A stretch of 64,000 nt of DNA from Fragum whitleyi (GCA_948146395.1 OX411555.1:45332065-45396064); one strand, 5' to 3'; counted from the first letter of the stretch, positions 9,601-21,770 are shown. Translations and numbers: made by a program. Notes: generated by a model from the letters alone, not told the origin.

Positions 9601-10427
9601 CTGGCTTAGATGGCTGTGACGCATACATTGATGATGTCATCATCTATACAGATACATGGAGTGACCACCTTCAAAGAATCAAACAATTCTTCGACCGTCT
9701 CAGTGATGCAAAATTGACTGTTAATCTTGGAAAAACAGAATTTTGTCATGCTACTGTTACTTTCTTAGGACATCTTGTGGGACAGGCTCAAGTCAAACCT
9801 TTAGAATCTAAGGTCAATGCTATCTCTGAGTTTCCTGTGCCTGCTACTAAAAAGCAACTGATGCGATTTCTTGGTATGGCTGGCAACTATAGAAAGTTTT
9901 GTAAGAATTTTTCTATAATAGCTGAACCTTTAACAAACTTATTAAAGAAAAACGTTAAGTTCAAATGGAATTATAACTGTCAAGTTGCCTTTGATCGCTT
10001 AAAAGCCATACTAAAGAGCACATCAGTTCTTTCAGCACCTGATTTTGACAAATGTTTCAAATTAGCTGTTGATGCAAGTGATGTTGGTATTGGTGCTGTT
10101 CTTTTGCAAGAAGACGATGATGGTATAGATCATCCAGTTTGTTATTATTCTAAAAAATTAAACAAACATCAGAAAAACTACTCCACCATTGAAAAGGAAT
10201 GTCTTGCTCTGATTTTGGCAATCCAACATTTTGAAGTTTATTTAACATCTGCAACTTCTCCTATAGTTGTATTCAGTGACCACAATCCCTTAAGTTTTCT
10301 TCACAAACTTAAGAGTAAGAACCAAAGATTATTGAGGTGGAGTTTGTCACTTCAAGAATTTGATCTTGATGTAAGACACATTAAAGGAAAAGACAACATT
10401 ATACCAGATGCTCTGTCAAGAGTCTAA
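6618..10427 (+). CDS. pol: Gag NC-pol polyprotein, copy 2
   Basis: A 1269-codon frame with the same domain series as copy 1 and all catalytic residues retained: DTGA protease; DDE integrase with D,35,E spacing; YIDD reverse transcriptase; RNase H. It differs from copy 1 by Asp to Asn near residue 785 and by a cluster in the RT/RNase H connection (residues ~1055-1210) that defines the B type: Gly-Gln-Ala-Gln, Gly-Asn-Tyr, Ala-Glu-Pro, Asn-Tyr-Asn. The clustering with near-identity elsewhere points to gene conversion or recombination between copies. It overlaps gag by 17 bp. Confidence 0.95.
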   Translation: MKKNVETIHEAARLADDYYLTHKNSFVNKAKPASSYPQNKSMSGDSSSMSSQSNSPKPKFTGETNVQNPLSRVHCTFCKKPGHLISECFRLKRKKELSAAKPTGLTSLQPKSQPSFELNSIVKAEPNSDSCMEIFEPFMLDGFVSLSGDMCPPAPIKILRDTGASQSLILADVLPFSEKTSSGTSVLIQGVECGVINVPLHKVNLSSDWVTGSVVVGVKHSLPFKGVHLLLGNDLAGDKVVVNPLVTDTPNVGQTDDPILQEIPDLYPSCAVTRGMAKKASLKNSNDIDLTDTFVGQYFNDEIKKSFNLSLPDTQTDSSKFCQSSPRSNDQGHETHSKSKLIQEQQNDPEISKLIDRALPEKEMSQIPVCYYKKNGILMKKWRPFDVPADDDWAVHHQIVVPKSYRHEILSIAHESPMSGHLGVNKTYHKIMTHFFWPGLNSDVSKYYKSCHTCQMVGKPNQVIPKARLQPIPAFDEPFSRIIIDCIGPLPKTKSGSEYLLTIMCASTRFPEAIPLRNIKAKSIIKALVKFFTFVGLPKSAQSDQGSNFMSGIFQQVMHELGIKQYRSSAFHPESQGALERFHQTLKNIIRSYCFDTDKNWDEGIHLLLFAVRESVQESLGFSPFELVFGHSVRGPLTILKEKFLADDETPLNLLQYVSDFRNKLSRACEVARSNLKSSQSKMKARYDKHSVDRKFEPGDKVLALLPIPGRPLQARYYGPYTIDKKTSDLNYIINTPGRRKNKQMCHVNMLKKYFDRDSSISKPVTVVNTVPQESNVIESEVNSNFSEKSVPGPPKLENSEILKNLDDKLSHLEPSQREELKQLINEYEHLFPDIPTRTDKIYHNVIVEDSQPIKQHPYRMNPVKQKALQDEVNYLLENDFIEPSQSNYSSPCILVPKPNGTYRMCTDYRKVNSVTKTDSFPIPRIDDCIDKVGNSKYVTKFDLLKGFWQVPLTDRAKEVSAFATPTGLYQYKVMPFGMKNSPATFQRLVNMVIAGLDGCDAYIDDVIIYTDTWSDHLQRIKQFFDRLSDAKLTVNLGKTEFCHATVTFLGHLVGQAQVKPLESKVNAISEFPVPATKKQLMRFLGMAGNYRKFCKNFSIIAEPLTNLLKKNVKFKWNYNCQVAFDRLKAILKSTSVLSAPDFDKCFKLAVDASDVGIGAVLLQEDDDGIDHPVCYYSKKLNKHQKNYSTIEKECLALILAIQHFEVYLTSATSPIVVFSDHNPLSFLHKLKSKNQRLLRWSLSLQEFDLDVRHIKGKDNIIPDALSRV

Positions 10428-10550
10428 AATTTTTAATTGTCTTATCTTTAATAAAACATTGAATTTAACAGTTACATTTCACTATATTTTTTGTATATAT
10501 GTATGTTTGTTTGCATATATAACTCTTTTTTAATTCTTTTGATGAAAATT

Positions 10551-10803
10551 GTTTGTATTTTCATGCTAGATGTGCTGAAATGTTTCAACGAATCATGATA
10601 TTATCAATTGTGTAAAGTATATTATCATTGTTTTATGCTAAAGATAATACAAAAAGAAAGATTTATTTCATAAACCTGTTTGTATTTTCATGCTAGATGT
10701 GCTGAAATGTTTCAACGAATCATGATATTATCAATTGTGTAAAGTATATTATCATTGTTTATGCTAAAGATAATACAAAAAGAAAGATTTATTTCATAAA
10801 CCT
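10551..10803 (+). repeat. 127-bp tandem duplication in the 3' untranslated region, copy 2
   Basis: Same two-unit duplication as in copy 1, placed 124 bp after the pol stop and followed by the polypurine tract at 10819-10829. Confidence 0.92.
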
Positions 10804-10829
10804 TTCTTTTTTTCTTTCAAGGGGGAAAG

Positions 10830-11299
10830 TGTTATATATAAACTATAAATAAACCTAGAAGATTTTAGATCTTTCTAGAAAGGCCTTTTAGAAAGTGATT
10901 CAGACTCTAGAGTATTCTTATGTTCTATGCTATTCCAGATTGTTCTATAGTATTATATAAAGGGGTTCCTACAGCATTCTTGGTTCACTTGATTTAGACT
11001 TATGGTTTCATTTAGTAGTACTGTGTTAAACTAAAAGGGGATTTCTTGTAATCTTAAAAGTGTGTTTGAAAGCGTGTTTAATTTTAAATTCAGATATTAT
11101 TGGACTTATTAATTGTGGACCAGGAACTTAAATAAATTGGATCTAAAATTAAAACTTTAGGATTAAACATTCAAGGTATTGTAAATTGTTTTTGTATTAA
11201 TTTCATATTGTCAATAATTCTGGTATTATTCTCAATAAATATTGTTAATTGTAAAGTTTGTTGCTGGCTTCTTTGTTCGTGTTACATTGGCACGTAACA
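10830..11299 (+). repeat. 3' LTR of copy 2 (470 bp), right end of array 1
   Basis: TGTTA...TAACA, short form. It carries the CTCAATAAA variant that follows all B-type copies. The flanking sequence begins ACCTGACCCGGG, a normal satellite monomer. Confidence 0.95.
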
Positions 11300-11476
11300 A
11301 CCTGACCCGGGTGAGAAATTTTTCGTTTGGCTGTAATGAGAATTTTTTCAGCTTGGTTAGGAAGAAATACTTTCATCTGACCAGGTATGAAATTTTTTTT
11401 ACCTGACTGGGATGAAAAATCTTTTGTTTGGCTGTAATGAGAATTTTTCAGCTTGGTTAGGAAGAAATGTTTTCAT

Positions 11477-11585
11477 CTGGTGTAGCCGCGAAGTGTATAA
11501 GGGGCGTTAATACTGCCTTGTCGCACAAGTTAGCCTCAATAGCGACGTGGTAGAGCACTCGCTTTGCAATGAAGAGGTCCCGGGT
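11477..11585 (+). repeat. Truncated tRNA-like module fused to a monomer at CCCGGGT
   Basis: The module keeps its 5' part and A box, then switches at GGTCCCGGGT directly into the monomer TGAGAAATTTTTC. CCCGGGT occurs both just upstream of the B box in the module and in the ACCCGGGTGAG variant of the monomer, so the fusion looks like recombination at shared sequence. The duplicate flank repeats the junction at 40092-40200. Confidence 0.85.
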
Positions 11586-12269
11586 GAGAAATTTTTCAGC
11601 TTGGTCAGGAAGAAATATTTTCATCTGACCAGGTAGGAAGTTTTTTACCTGACTTGGGTGAAATACTTTTCGTTTGGCTGTAATGAGAAATTTTTCAGCT
11701 TTGTTAGGATGAAATTCCTACATCTGACCAGGTAGGAATTTTTTTTACCTGACCCGGGTGAAAAATTTTTCGTTTGACTGTAATGAGAAATTTTTCAGCT
11801 TGGTAAGGAAGAAATTCTTTCATCTGACCAGGTAGGAATTTTTTGTTTTACCTGACTGGGATGAAAAATATTTCGTTTGGCTGTTATGAGAAATTTTTCA
11901 GCTTGGTTAGGAAGAATTTTTCAACTGGTGTAGCCGCGATATGTATAAGGGGTGTTTGTACTGCCTTGTCGTACAAGTTAGTCTCAATAGCGACGTGGTA
12001 GAGCACTCGCTTTGGGATGTAGAGGTCCCGGGTTCGAATCCCATTGGAGTCGAATATTTTAATTTTTCATCTGGCCAGGTAGGAAATTTTATAACCTGAC
12101 TGGGGTGAGACATTTTTCGTTTGGCTGTAATGAGAAATTTTTCAGCTTGGTTAGGAAGAAATTCTTTCATCTGACCAGGTAGGAATTTTTTTTACCTGAC
12201 TGGGATGAAAAATCGTTCGTTTGGCTGTAATGAGAAATTTTTCAGCTTTGTTAGGAAGAAATTATTTCT

Positions 12270-14326
12270 ACTGGTGTAGCCGCGATGTGTATAAGGGATG
12301 TTTGTACTGCCTTGTCCTACGAGTTAGCCTCAATAGCGACGTGGTAGAGCACTCGCTATGGGATGTAGAGGTCCCGGGTTCAAATCCCATTGGAGTCGAA
12401 TATCTTAATTTCGCATCTGGACAGGAAGGATTTTTTTTACCTGACTGGGGTAAGAAATTTTTCGTTAGGCTGTTATGAGAAATTTTTCAGCTTGGTTAGG
12501 AAGAAATGTTTTCATCTGACTAGGTAGGAAATTTTTTTTACCTGACCCGGGTGAGAAATTTTTTGTTTGGCTGTAATGAGAAATTTTTCAGCTTGGTTAG
12601 GAAGAAATTCTTTCATCTGTCCAGGTAGGATTTTTTTTACCTGACTGGGATGAAAAATATTTCGTTTGGCTGTTATGAGAAATTTTTTAGCTTGGTTAGG
12701 AAGAATTTTTCAACTGGTGTAGCCGCGATATGTATAAGGGGTGTTTGTACTGCCTTGTCGTACAAGTTAGTCTCAATAGCGACGTGGTAGAGCACTCGCT
12801 TTGGGATGTAGAGGTCCCGGGTTCGAATCCCATTGAAGTCGAATATTTTAATTTTTCATCTGGCCAGGTAGGAAATTTTATAACCTGAATGGGGTGAGAA
12901 ATTTTTCGTTTGGCTGTAATGAGAAATTTTTCAGCTTGGTTAGGAAGAAATTCTTTCATCTGACCAGGTAGGATTTTTTTTTTACCTGACTGGGGTGAAA
13001 AATCTTTCGTTTGGCTGTAATGAGAATTTTTTCAGCTTGGCCAGGAAGAATTTTTCAACTGGTGTAGCCGCGATGTGTACAAGGGGCGTTTGTACTGCCT
13101 TGTCGTACAAGTTAGCCTCAATAGCGACGTGGTAGATCACTCGCCTTGCAATGTAGAGGTCCCGGGTTCGAATCCCATTGGAGTCGAATATTTTAATTTT
13201 TCATCTGGCCAGGTAGGAAATTTTATAACCTGACTGGGGTGAGACATTTTTCGTTTGGCTGTAATGAGAAATTTTTCAGCTTGGTTAGGAAGAAATTCTT
13301 TCATCTGACCAGGTAGGAATTTTTTTTACCTGACTGGGATGAAAAAAAGTTCGTTTGGCTGTAATGAGAAATTTTTCAGCTTTGTTAGGAAGAAATTATT
13401 TCTACTGGTGTAGCCGCGATGTGTATAAGGGATGTTTGTACTGCCTTGTCGTACGAGTTAGCCTCAATAGTTACGTGGTAGAGCACTCGCTTTGGGATGT
13501 AGAGGTCCCTGGTTCAAATCCCATTGGAGTCGAATATTTTAATTTCTCATCTGGACAGGAAGGATTTTTTTTACCTGACTGGGGTAAGAAATTTTTCGTT
13601 AGGCTGTTATGAGAAATTTTTCAGCTTGGTTAGGAAGAAATGTTTTCATCTGACCAAGTAGGAAATTTTTTTTACCTGACCCGGGTGAGACATTTTTCGT
13701 TTGGCTGTAATGAGAAATTTTTCAGCTTGGTTAGGAAGAAATTCTTTCATCTGTCCAGGTAGGATTTTTTTACCTGACTGGGATGAAAAATATTTCGTTT
13801 GGCTGTTATGAGAAATTTTTTAGCTTGGTTAGGAAGAATTTTTCAACTGGTGTAGCCGCGATATGTATAAGGGGTGTTTGTACTGCCTTGTCGTACAAGT
13901 TAGTCTCAATAGCGACGTGGTAGAGCACTCGCTTTGGGATGTAGAGGTCCCGGGTTCGAATCCCATTGGAGTCGAATATTTTAATTTTTCATCTGGCCAG
14001 GTAGGAAATTTTATAACCTGACTGGGGTGAGACATTTTTCGTTTGGCTGTAATGAGAAATTTTTCAGCTTGGTTAGGAAGAAATTCTTTCATCTGACCAG
14101 GTAGGATTTTTTTTTACCTGACTGGGGTGAAAAATCTTTCGTTTGGCTGTAATGAGAATTTTTTCAGCTTGGCCAGGAAGAATTTTTCAACTGGTGTAGC
14201 CGCGATGTGTACAAGGGGCGTTTGTACTGCCTTGTCGTACAAGTGAGCCTCAATAGCGACGTAGTAGATCACTCGCCTTGCAATGTAGAGGTCCCGGGTT
14301 CGAATCCAATGGTAGTCGAATATTTT
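12270..14326. repeat. Higher-order repeat, ~1.13 kb period, two units
   Basis: Three consecutive tRNA-like modules (12270, 12711, 13056) with their spacer monomers recur at 13402, 13844 and 14188. They keep private variants: CTACTGG at the first, GATATG and TTAGTCTC at the second, GTACAAGGGGC and CGCCTTGCAATG at the third. The module at 11922 is a further relative of the second type. The same pair of units recurs in satellite block 2. Confidence 0.85.
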
Positions 14327-17300
14327 AATTTTTTATCTGGCCAGGTAGGAATTTTTTTTACCTGACTGGGATGAAAAATCTTTCGTTTGGCTGTAATGAG
14401 AAATTTTTAAGCTTGGTTAGGAAGAAATTCTTTCATCTGACCATGTAGAAATTTTTTTTACCTGACTGGGGTGAGAAATTTTTCGTTTGGCTGTAATGAG
14501 AAATTCTTCAGCTTGGTTAGGAAGAAATTCTTTCATCTGACCAGGTAGGAATTTTTATTTACCTGACTGGGATGAAAAATCTTTCGTTAGGCTGTAATGA
14601 GAAATTTTTCAGCTTGGTTAGGAAGAAATTTTTTCAACTGGTTTAGCCGCGATGTGTATAAGGGGTTTTTGTACTGCCTTGTCGTACAAGTTAGCCTCAA
14701 TTGCGACGTGGTAGAGCACTCGCTTTTGGATGTAGAGGTCCCGGGTTCGAATCCCATTGGAGTCGAATATTTTAATTTTTTCATCTGGCCACGAAGGACA
14801 TTTTATTTTACCTGACTGGGGTTAGAAATTGTTCGTTTGGCTGTAATGAGAAATTTTTCAGCTTGGTTAGGAAGAATTTCTTTCATCTGACCAGGAAGGA
14901 CTTTTTTTTTAACCTGACTGGGGTGAGAATCTTTTCGTTTGGCTGTAATGAGAAATTTTTCAGCTTGGTTAGGATGAAATTCTTTCATCTGACCAGGTAG
15001 AAATTTTTTTTTACCTGACCCGGGTGAGAAATTTTTCGTTTGGCTGTAATGAGAAATTTTTCAGCTTGGTTAGGAAGAAATTCTTTCATCTGACAAGGTA
15101 GGATTTTTTTTTACCTGACCCGGGTGAGACATTTTTCGTTTGGCTGTAATGAGAAATTTTTCAGCTTGGTTAGGAAGAAATTCTTTCATCTGACCAGGTA
15201 GGATTTTTTTTTACCTGACTGGGATGAAAAATCGTTCGTTTGGCTGTAATGAGAAATTTTTCAGCTTGGTTAGGAAGAAATTCTTTCATCTGACAAGGTA
15301 GGAAATTTTTTTTCTGACTGGGATGAAAAATCTTTTGTTTGGCTGTAATGAGAAATTTTTCAGCTTGGTTAGGAAGAAATTTTTTTCAACTGGTGTAGCC
15401 GCGATGTGTTTAAGGGGTGTCTGTACTGCCTTGTCGTACAAGTTAGCCTCAATAGCGACGTGGTAGAGCATTCGCTTTGGGATGTAGAGGTGCCGGGTTC
15501 GAATCCCATTGGAGCCAAATATTTTAATTTTTCATCTGACCAGGTAGGAATTCTTTTTTACCTGACTGGGGTGAGAAATTTTTCGTTTGGCTGTAATGAG
15601 AAAATTTTTAGCTTGGTTAGGAAGAAATATTTTCATCTGACCGGGTAGGAATTTTGTTACCTGACCCGGGTGAGAAATTTTTCGTTTGGTTGTTATGAGA
15701 AATTTTTCATCTTGGTTAGGAAGAAATTCTTTCATCTGAACAGGTAGGAATTTTTCTTTACCTGACCCGGGCGAGAAATTTTTCGTTTGGCTGTAATGAG
15801 AATTTTTTCAGCTTGGTTAGGAAGAAATTCTTTCATCTGACTAGGTAGGATTTTTTTTTTACCTGACCCGGGTGAGAAATTTTTCGTTTGGCTGTAATGA
15901 GAAATTTTTCAGCTTGGTTAGGAAGAAATTCTTTCATCTGACCAGGTAGGTTTTTTTTACCTGACTGGGATGAAAAAAAGTTCGTTTGGCTGTAATGAGA
16001 AATTTTTCAGCTTGGTTAGGAAGAATTTTTTTCAACTGGTGAAGCCGCAATGTGTATAAGGGGTGTTTGTACTGCCTTGTCGTACAAGTTAGCAGCAATA
16101 GCGACGTTGTAGAGCACTCGCTTTGGGATGTAGAGGTGCCGGGTTCGAATTCCATTGGAGTCGAATATTTCAATTTTTCATCTGGCCAGGTAGGAAATTT
16201 TTTTACCTGACTGGGGTGAGAAATTTTTCGTTTGGCTGTAATGAGAAATTTTTCAGCTTGGTTAGGAAGAAATTCTTTCATCTGACCAGGTATGATTTTT
16301 TTTTTAACCTGACCCGTGTGAGAAATTTTTCTTTTGGCTGTAATGAGAAATTTTCAGCTTGGTTAGGAAGAAATATTTTCATTTGACCAGGAAAGTTTTT
16401 TTTTACCTGACTGAGTTGAGAAATTTTTCGTTTGGCTGTAATGAGAAATTTTTCAGCTTGGTTATGAAGAAATTTTTTCAACTGGTGTAGCCGCGATGTG
16501 TATAAGGGGTGTTTGTACTACCTTGTCGTACAGGTAAGCCTCAATAGAGACGTGGTAGAGCACTCGCTTTGGGATGTAGAGGTCCCGGGTTCGAATCCCA
16601 TTGGAGTCGAATATTTTAATTTTTCATCTGGCCAGGAAGGATTTTTTTTACCTGACCCGAGTGAGAAATTTTTCGTTTGGCTGTAATGAGAAATTTTTCA
16701 TCTTGGTTAGGAAGAAATTCTTTCATCTGACCAGGTATGATTTTTTTTTTAACCTGACCCGGGTGAGAAATTTTTCTTTTGGCTGTAATGAGAATTTTTT
16801 CAGCTTGGTTAGGAAGAAATTCTTTCATCTGACCAGGTAGGAACTTTTTTTTACCTGAGTGGTATGAAAAATCTTTCGTTTGGCTGTAATGAGAAATTTT
16901 TCAGCTTGGTTAGGAAGAAATTCTTTCATCTGACCAGGTAGGAAATGTTTTTTATCTGACCCGGGTGAGAAAATATTCGGTTGGCTGTAATGAGAAATTT
17001 TTCAGCTTGGTTAGGAAGAAATTCTTTCATCTGACCAGGTAGGAACTTTTTTTTACCTGACCCGGGTGAGAAATTTTTCGTTTGGCTATAATGAGAAATT
17101 TTTCAGCTTGGTTAGGAAGAAATTCTTTCATCTGACCAGGTAGGAATTTTTTTGAACTGAACCGGGTGAGAAATTTTTCGTTTGGCTGTAATGAGAAATT
17201 TTTCAGCTGGGGTTAGGAAGAAATATTTTCATCTGGCCAGGTAGGAATTTTTTTTACCTGACTGGGGTGAGAAATCTTTCTTTTGGCTGAAATGAGAAAT

Positions 17301-18487
17301 TTTTCAGCTTGGTTAGGAAGAAATTCTTTCATCTGACCAGGTAGGAATTTTTTTTACTATTTACCGGGTGAGAATTTTTCGTTTGGCTAGAATGAGAAAT
17401 TTTTCAGCTTGGTTAGGAAGAAATATTTTCATCTGACCGGGTAGGAAATTTTTTTTACCTGACCCGGGCGAGAAATTTTTCGTTTGGCTGTAATGAGAAA
17501 TTTTTCAGCTTGGTTAGGAAGAAATTCTTTCATCTGACCAGGTAGGAATTTTTTTTACCTGACTAGGATGAAAAATATTTCGTTTGGCTGTAATGAGAAA
17601 TTTTTCAGCTTGGTCAGGAAGAAATTTTTTCAACTGGTGTAGCTGCGATGTGTATAAGGGGTGTTTGTACTGCCTTCTCGTTCACTTAGCCTCAATAGCG
17701 ACGTGGTAGAGCACTCGCTTTGGGATGAAGAGGTCCCGGTTCGAATCCCATTGAAGTCGAATATTTTAATTTTTCATCTGGCCATGTGAATTTTTTTTAC
17801 CTGACTGGGGTGAGAAATTTTTCGTTTGGCTGTAATGAGATTTTTTCAGCTTGGTTAGGAAGAAATATTTTCATCTGACCTGGTAGGACTTTTTTTTTTA
17901 CCTGACTGGGGTGAGATTTTTTTTTTTTTTTTCGTTTGGCTGTAATGAGAAATTTTTCAGCTTGGTTAGGAAGAAATTCTTTCATCTGACCAGGTAGGAT
18001 TTTTTTTTTACCTGACTGGGGTGAGAAATTTTTCGTTTGGCTGTAATGAGAAATATTTCAGCTTGGTTAGGAAGAAATATTTTCATCTGACCAGGTAGGA
18101 CTCTTTTTTTTTACCTGACCCGGGTGAGAAATATTTCGTTTGGCCGTTATGAGAATTTTTTTAGCTTGGTTAGGAAGAAATATTTTCATCTGACAAGGTA
18201 GGAAATTTTTTTTACCTGACTGGGGTGAGAAATTTTTCGTTTTGCTGTGATGAGAAATTTTTCAGCTTGGTTAGGAAGAAATTCTTTCATCTGACCAGGT
18301 AGGATTTTTTTTTACCTGACCCGGGTGAGAAATTTTTCGTTTGGCTGTAATGAGAAATTTTTCAGCTTGGTTAGGAAGAAATTCTTTCATCTGACCAGGT
18401 ATGAATTTTTTTTTACCTGACTGGGATGAAAAATCTTTTGTTTGGCTGTAATGAGATTTTTTTTAGCTTTGTGAGGAAGAATTTATT

Positions 18488-19174
18488 CAACTAGTGTAGC
18501 CGCGAAGTGTATAAGGAGCGTTAATACTGCCTTGTCGCACAAGTTAGCCTCAATAGCGACGTGGTAGAGCACTCGCTTTGCGATGAGGAGGTCCCGGGTT
18601 CGAATCCCATTGGAGTCGAATATTTTATTTTTTTAATCTGGCCAGTTAGGAATTTTTTTTACCTGACTGGGGTGAGAAATTTTTCGTTTGGCTGTAATGA
18701 GAAATTTTTCAGCTTGGTCAGGAAGAAATATTTTCATCTGACCAGGTAGGAATTTTTTTTACCTGACTTGGGTGAGAAACTTTTCGTTTTGCTGTAATGA
18801 GAAATTTTTCAGCTTTGTTAGGATGAAATTCTTTCATCTGACCAGGTAGGAATTATTTTTACCTGACCCGGACGAGAAATTTTTCGTTTGAGTGTAATGA
18901 GAAAATTTCCAGCTTGGTAAAGAAGAAATTCTTTCATCTGACCAGGTAGGAATTTTTGTTTTACCTGACTGGGATGAAAAATATTTCGTTTGGCTGTAAT
19001 GAGATTTTTTTTAGCTTTGTGAGGAAGAATTTATTCAACTAGTGTAGCCGCGAAGTGTATAAGGGGTGTTAATACTGTCTTGTCGCACAAGTTAGCCTCA
19101 ATAGCGACGTGGTAGAGCACTCGCTTTGCGATGAGGAGGTCCCGGGTTCGAATCCCATTGGAGTCGAATATTTT
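18488..19174. repeat. Local duplication, 548-bp period, with TGC-type tRNA-like modules
   Basis: Modules at 18488 and 19036 share CAACTAGTG, CGAAGTG and CTCGCTTTGCGATGAGG. The seven bases in the anticodon-loop position read TTTGCGA, which would give an Ala-type TGC triplet, whereas most modules read TTTGGGA (TGG, Pro-type). The stem below the loop is not well paired, so this is sequence resemblance only. Confidence 0.75.
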
Positions 19175-20789
19175 ATTTTTTCATCTGGCCAGGTAGGAAT
19201 TTTTTTTTACCTGACTGGGGTGAGAAATTTTTCGTTTGGCTGTAATGAGAAATTTTTCAGCTTGGTCAGGAAGAAATATTTTCATCTGACCAGGTAGGAA
19301 TTTTTTTACCTGACTTGGGTGAGAAACTTTACGTTTGGCTGTAATGAGAAATTTTTCAGCTTTGTTAGGAAGAAATTCTTTCATCTGACCAGGTAGGAAT
19401 TTTTTTTACCTGACCCGGGTGAGAAATTTTTCGTTTGACTGTAATGAGAAAATTTTCAGCTTGGTAAAGAAGAAATTCTTTCATCTGACCAGGTAGGAAT
19501 TTTTGTTTTACCTGACTGGGATGAAAAATATTTCGTGTGGCTGTTATGAGAAATTTTTCAGCTTGGTTAGGAAGAATTTTTCAACTGGTGTAGCCGCGAT
19601 GTGTATAAGGGGTGTTTGTACTGCCTTGTCGTACAAGTAAGCCTCAATAGCGACGTGGTAGAGCACTCGCTTTGGGATTTGGAGGTCCCGGGTTCGAATT
19701 CCATTGGAGTCGAATATTTTAATTTTTCATCTGGCCAGGTAGGAAATTTTTTTACCTGACTGGGGTGAAATTTTTCGTTTGGCTGTAATGAGAAATTTTT
19801 CAGCTTGGTTAGGATGAAATATTTTCATCTGACCAGGTAGGAATTTTTTTTTACCTGACTGGGTTGAGAAATTTTTCGTTTGGCTGTAATGAGAAATTTT
19901 TCAGCTTGGTTAGGAAGAAATTCTTTCATCTGACCAGGTAGGAATTATTTTACCTGAATGGGATGAAAAATCGTTCGTTTGGCTGTAATGAGAAATTTTT
20001 CAGCTTGGTTAGGAAGAAATTCTTTCATCTGACCAGGTAGGAATTTTTTTACCTGACTGGGGTGAGAAATCTTTCGTTTGGCTGAAATGAGAAATTTTTC
20101 AGCTTGGTAAAGAAGAAATTCTTTCATCTGACCAGGTAGGAAATTTTTTTACTATTTACCGGGTGAGAATTTTTCGTTTGGCTAGAATGAGAAATTTTTC
20201 AGCTTGGTTAGGAAGAAATATTTTCATCTGACCGGGTAGGAATTTTTTTTTACCTGACCCGGGCGAGAAATTTTTCGTTTGGCTGTAATGAGAAATTTTT
20301 CAGCTTGGTTAGGCAGAAATCTTTCATCTGACCAGGTAGGATTTTTTTTTACCTGACTGGGATGAAAAATCTTTCGTTTGGCTGTAATGAGAAATTTTTC
20401 AGCTTGGTCAGGAAGAAATTTTTTCAACTGGTGTAGCCGCGATGTGTATAATGGGTGTTTGTACTGCCTTTTCGTACAGGTTAGCCTCTATAGCGACGTG
20501 GTAGAGCACTCGCTTTCGGATGAAGATGTCCCGGGTTCGAATCCCATTGAAGTCGAATTTTTTAATTTTTCATCCGGCCAGGTAGGAATTTTTTTTACCT
20601 GACTGGGGTGAGAGATTTTTCGTTTGGCCGTTATGAGATTTTTTCAGCTTGGTTAGAAGAAATATTTTCATCTGACCAGGTAGGAATTTTTTTTTTACCT
20701 GACTGGGGTGAGAAATTTTTCGTTTGGCTGTAATGAAAAATTTTTCAGCTTGGTTAGGAAGAAATATTTTCATCTGACCATGTAGAAAT

Positions 20790-21770
20790 TTTTTTTACCT
20801 GACTGGGGTGAGAAACTTTTCGTTTGGCTGTAATGAGAAATTTTTCAGCTTGGTTAGGAAGAAATTCTTTCATCTGACCAGGTAGGAATTTTATTTACCT
20901 GACTGGAATGAAAAATCTTTCGTTTGGCTGTAATGAGAAATTTTTCAGCTTGGTTAGGAAGAAATTTTTTCAACTGGTGTAACCGCGTGTTGTATAAGGG
21001 GTGTTTGTACTGCCTTGTCGTACACGTTAGCCTCAATAGTGACGTGGTAGAGCACTCGCTTTGGGATTTAGAGGTCCCGGGTTCGAATTCCATTGGAGTC
21101 GAATATTTTAATTTTTCATCTGGCCAGGTAGGAAATTTTTTTACCTGACTGGGGTGAGAAATTTTTCGTTTGGCTGTAATGAGAAATTTTTCAGCTTGGT
21201 CAGGAAGAATTTAGAGGTCCCGGGTTCGAATTCCAGTGGAGTCGAATATTTTAATTTTTCATCTGGCCAGGTAGGAATTTTTTTTACCTGACTGGGATGA
21301 AAAATCTTTCGTTTGGCTGTAATGAGAAATTTTTAAGCTTGGTTAGGAAGAAATTCTTTCATCTGACCATGTAGAAATTTTTTTTACCTGACTGGGGTGA
21401 GAAACTTTTCGTTTGGCTGTAATGAGAAATTTTTCAGCTTGGTTAGGAAGAAATTCTTTCATCTGACCAGGTAGGAATTTTATTTACCTGACTGGAATGA
21501 AAAATCTTTCGTTTGGCTGTAATGAGAAATTTTTCAGCTTGGTTAGGAAGAAATTTTTTCAACTGGTGTAACCGCGTGTTGTATAAGGGGTGTTTGTACT
21601 GCCTTGTCGTACAAGTTAGCCTCAATAGTGACGTGGTAGAGCACTCGCTTTGGGATTTAGAGGTCCCGGGTTCGAATTCCATTGGAGTCGAATATTTTAA
21701 TTTTTCATCCGGCCAGGTAGGAAATTTTTTTACCTGACTGGGGTGAAATTTTTCGTTTGGCTGTAATAAG
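20790..21770. repeat. Local duplication, 589-bp period, with a half module between copies
   Basis: The modules at 20971 and 21560 share GTAACCGCGTGTTG and AATAGTGACG and are flanked by matching monomers. Between them, 21211-21253 holds only the 3' half of a module (B box and tail) joined to a monomer at GAAGAATTTAGAGG. This repeat lies immediately left of array 2. Confidence 0.8.

Larger units (their letters stand above)
1..11299 (+). mobile_element. LTR-retrotransposon tandem array 1 (two Gmr1-like copies sharing an LTR)
   Basis: Two copies of the same element run head to tail at a 5872-bp period. A single LTR at 4958-5427 serves as 3' LTR of the left copy and 5' LTR of the right copy. The left copy enters the window inside gag, so its own 5' LTR lies outside. 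On the right the last LTR ends at 11299 and is followed by ACCT, then satellite. That ACCT equals the target duplication of array 2, but the left partner is not visible here. Collapse or expansion of the array by the assembler cannot be excluded from sequence alone. Confidence 0.93.
4958..11299 (+). mobile_element. Gmr1-like LTR retrotransposon copy 2
   Basis: Complete LTR-to-LTR copy of 6342 bp: leader 5428-5627, gag 5628-6634, pol 6618-10427, 3' untranslated region 10428-10829, 3' LTR 10830-11299. Its two LTRs are the same length but differ at diagnostic bases: GTCAATAAA in the 5' LTR versus CTCAATAAA in the 3' LTR, and ATTTAAGG versus ATTCAAGG. They are therefore not products of one recent reverse transcription. 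Pol is B-type at its 3' end. Confidence 0.95.
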
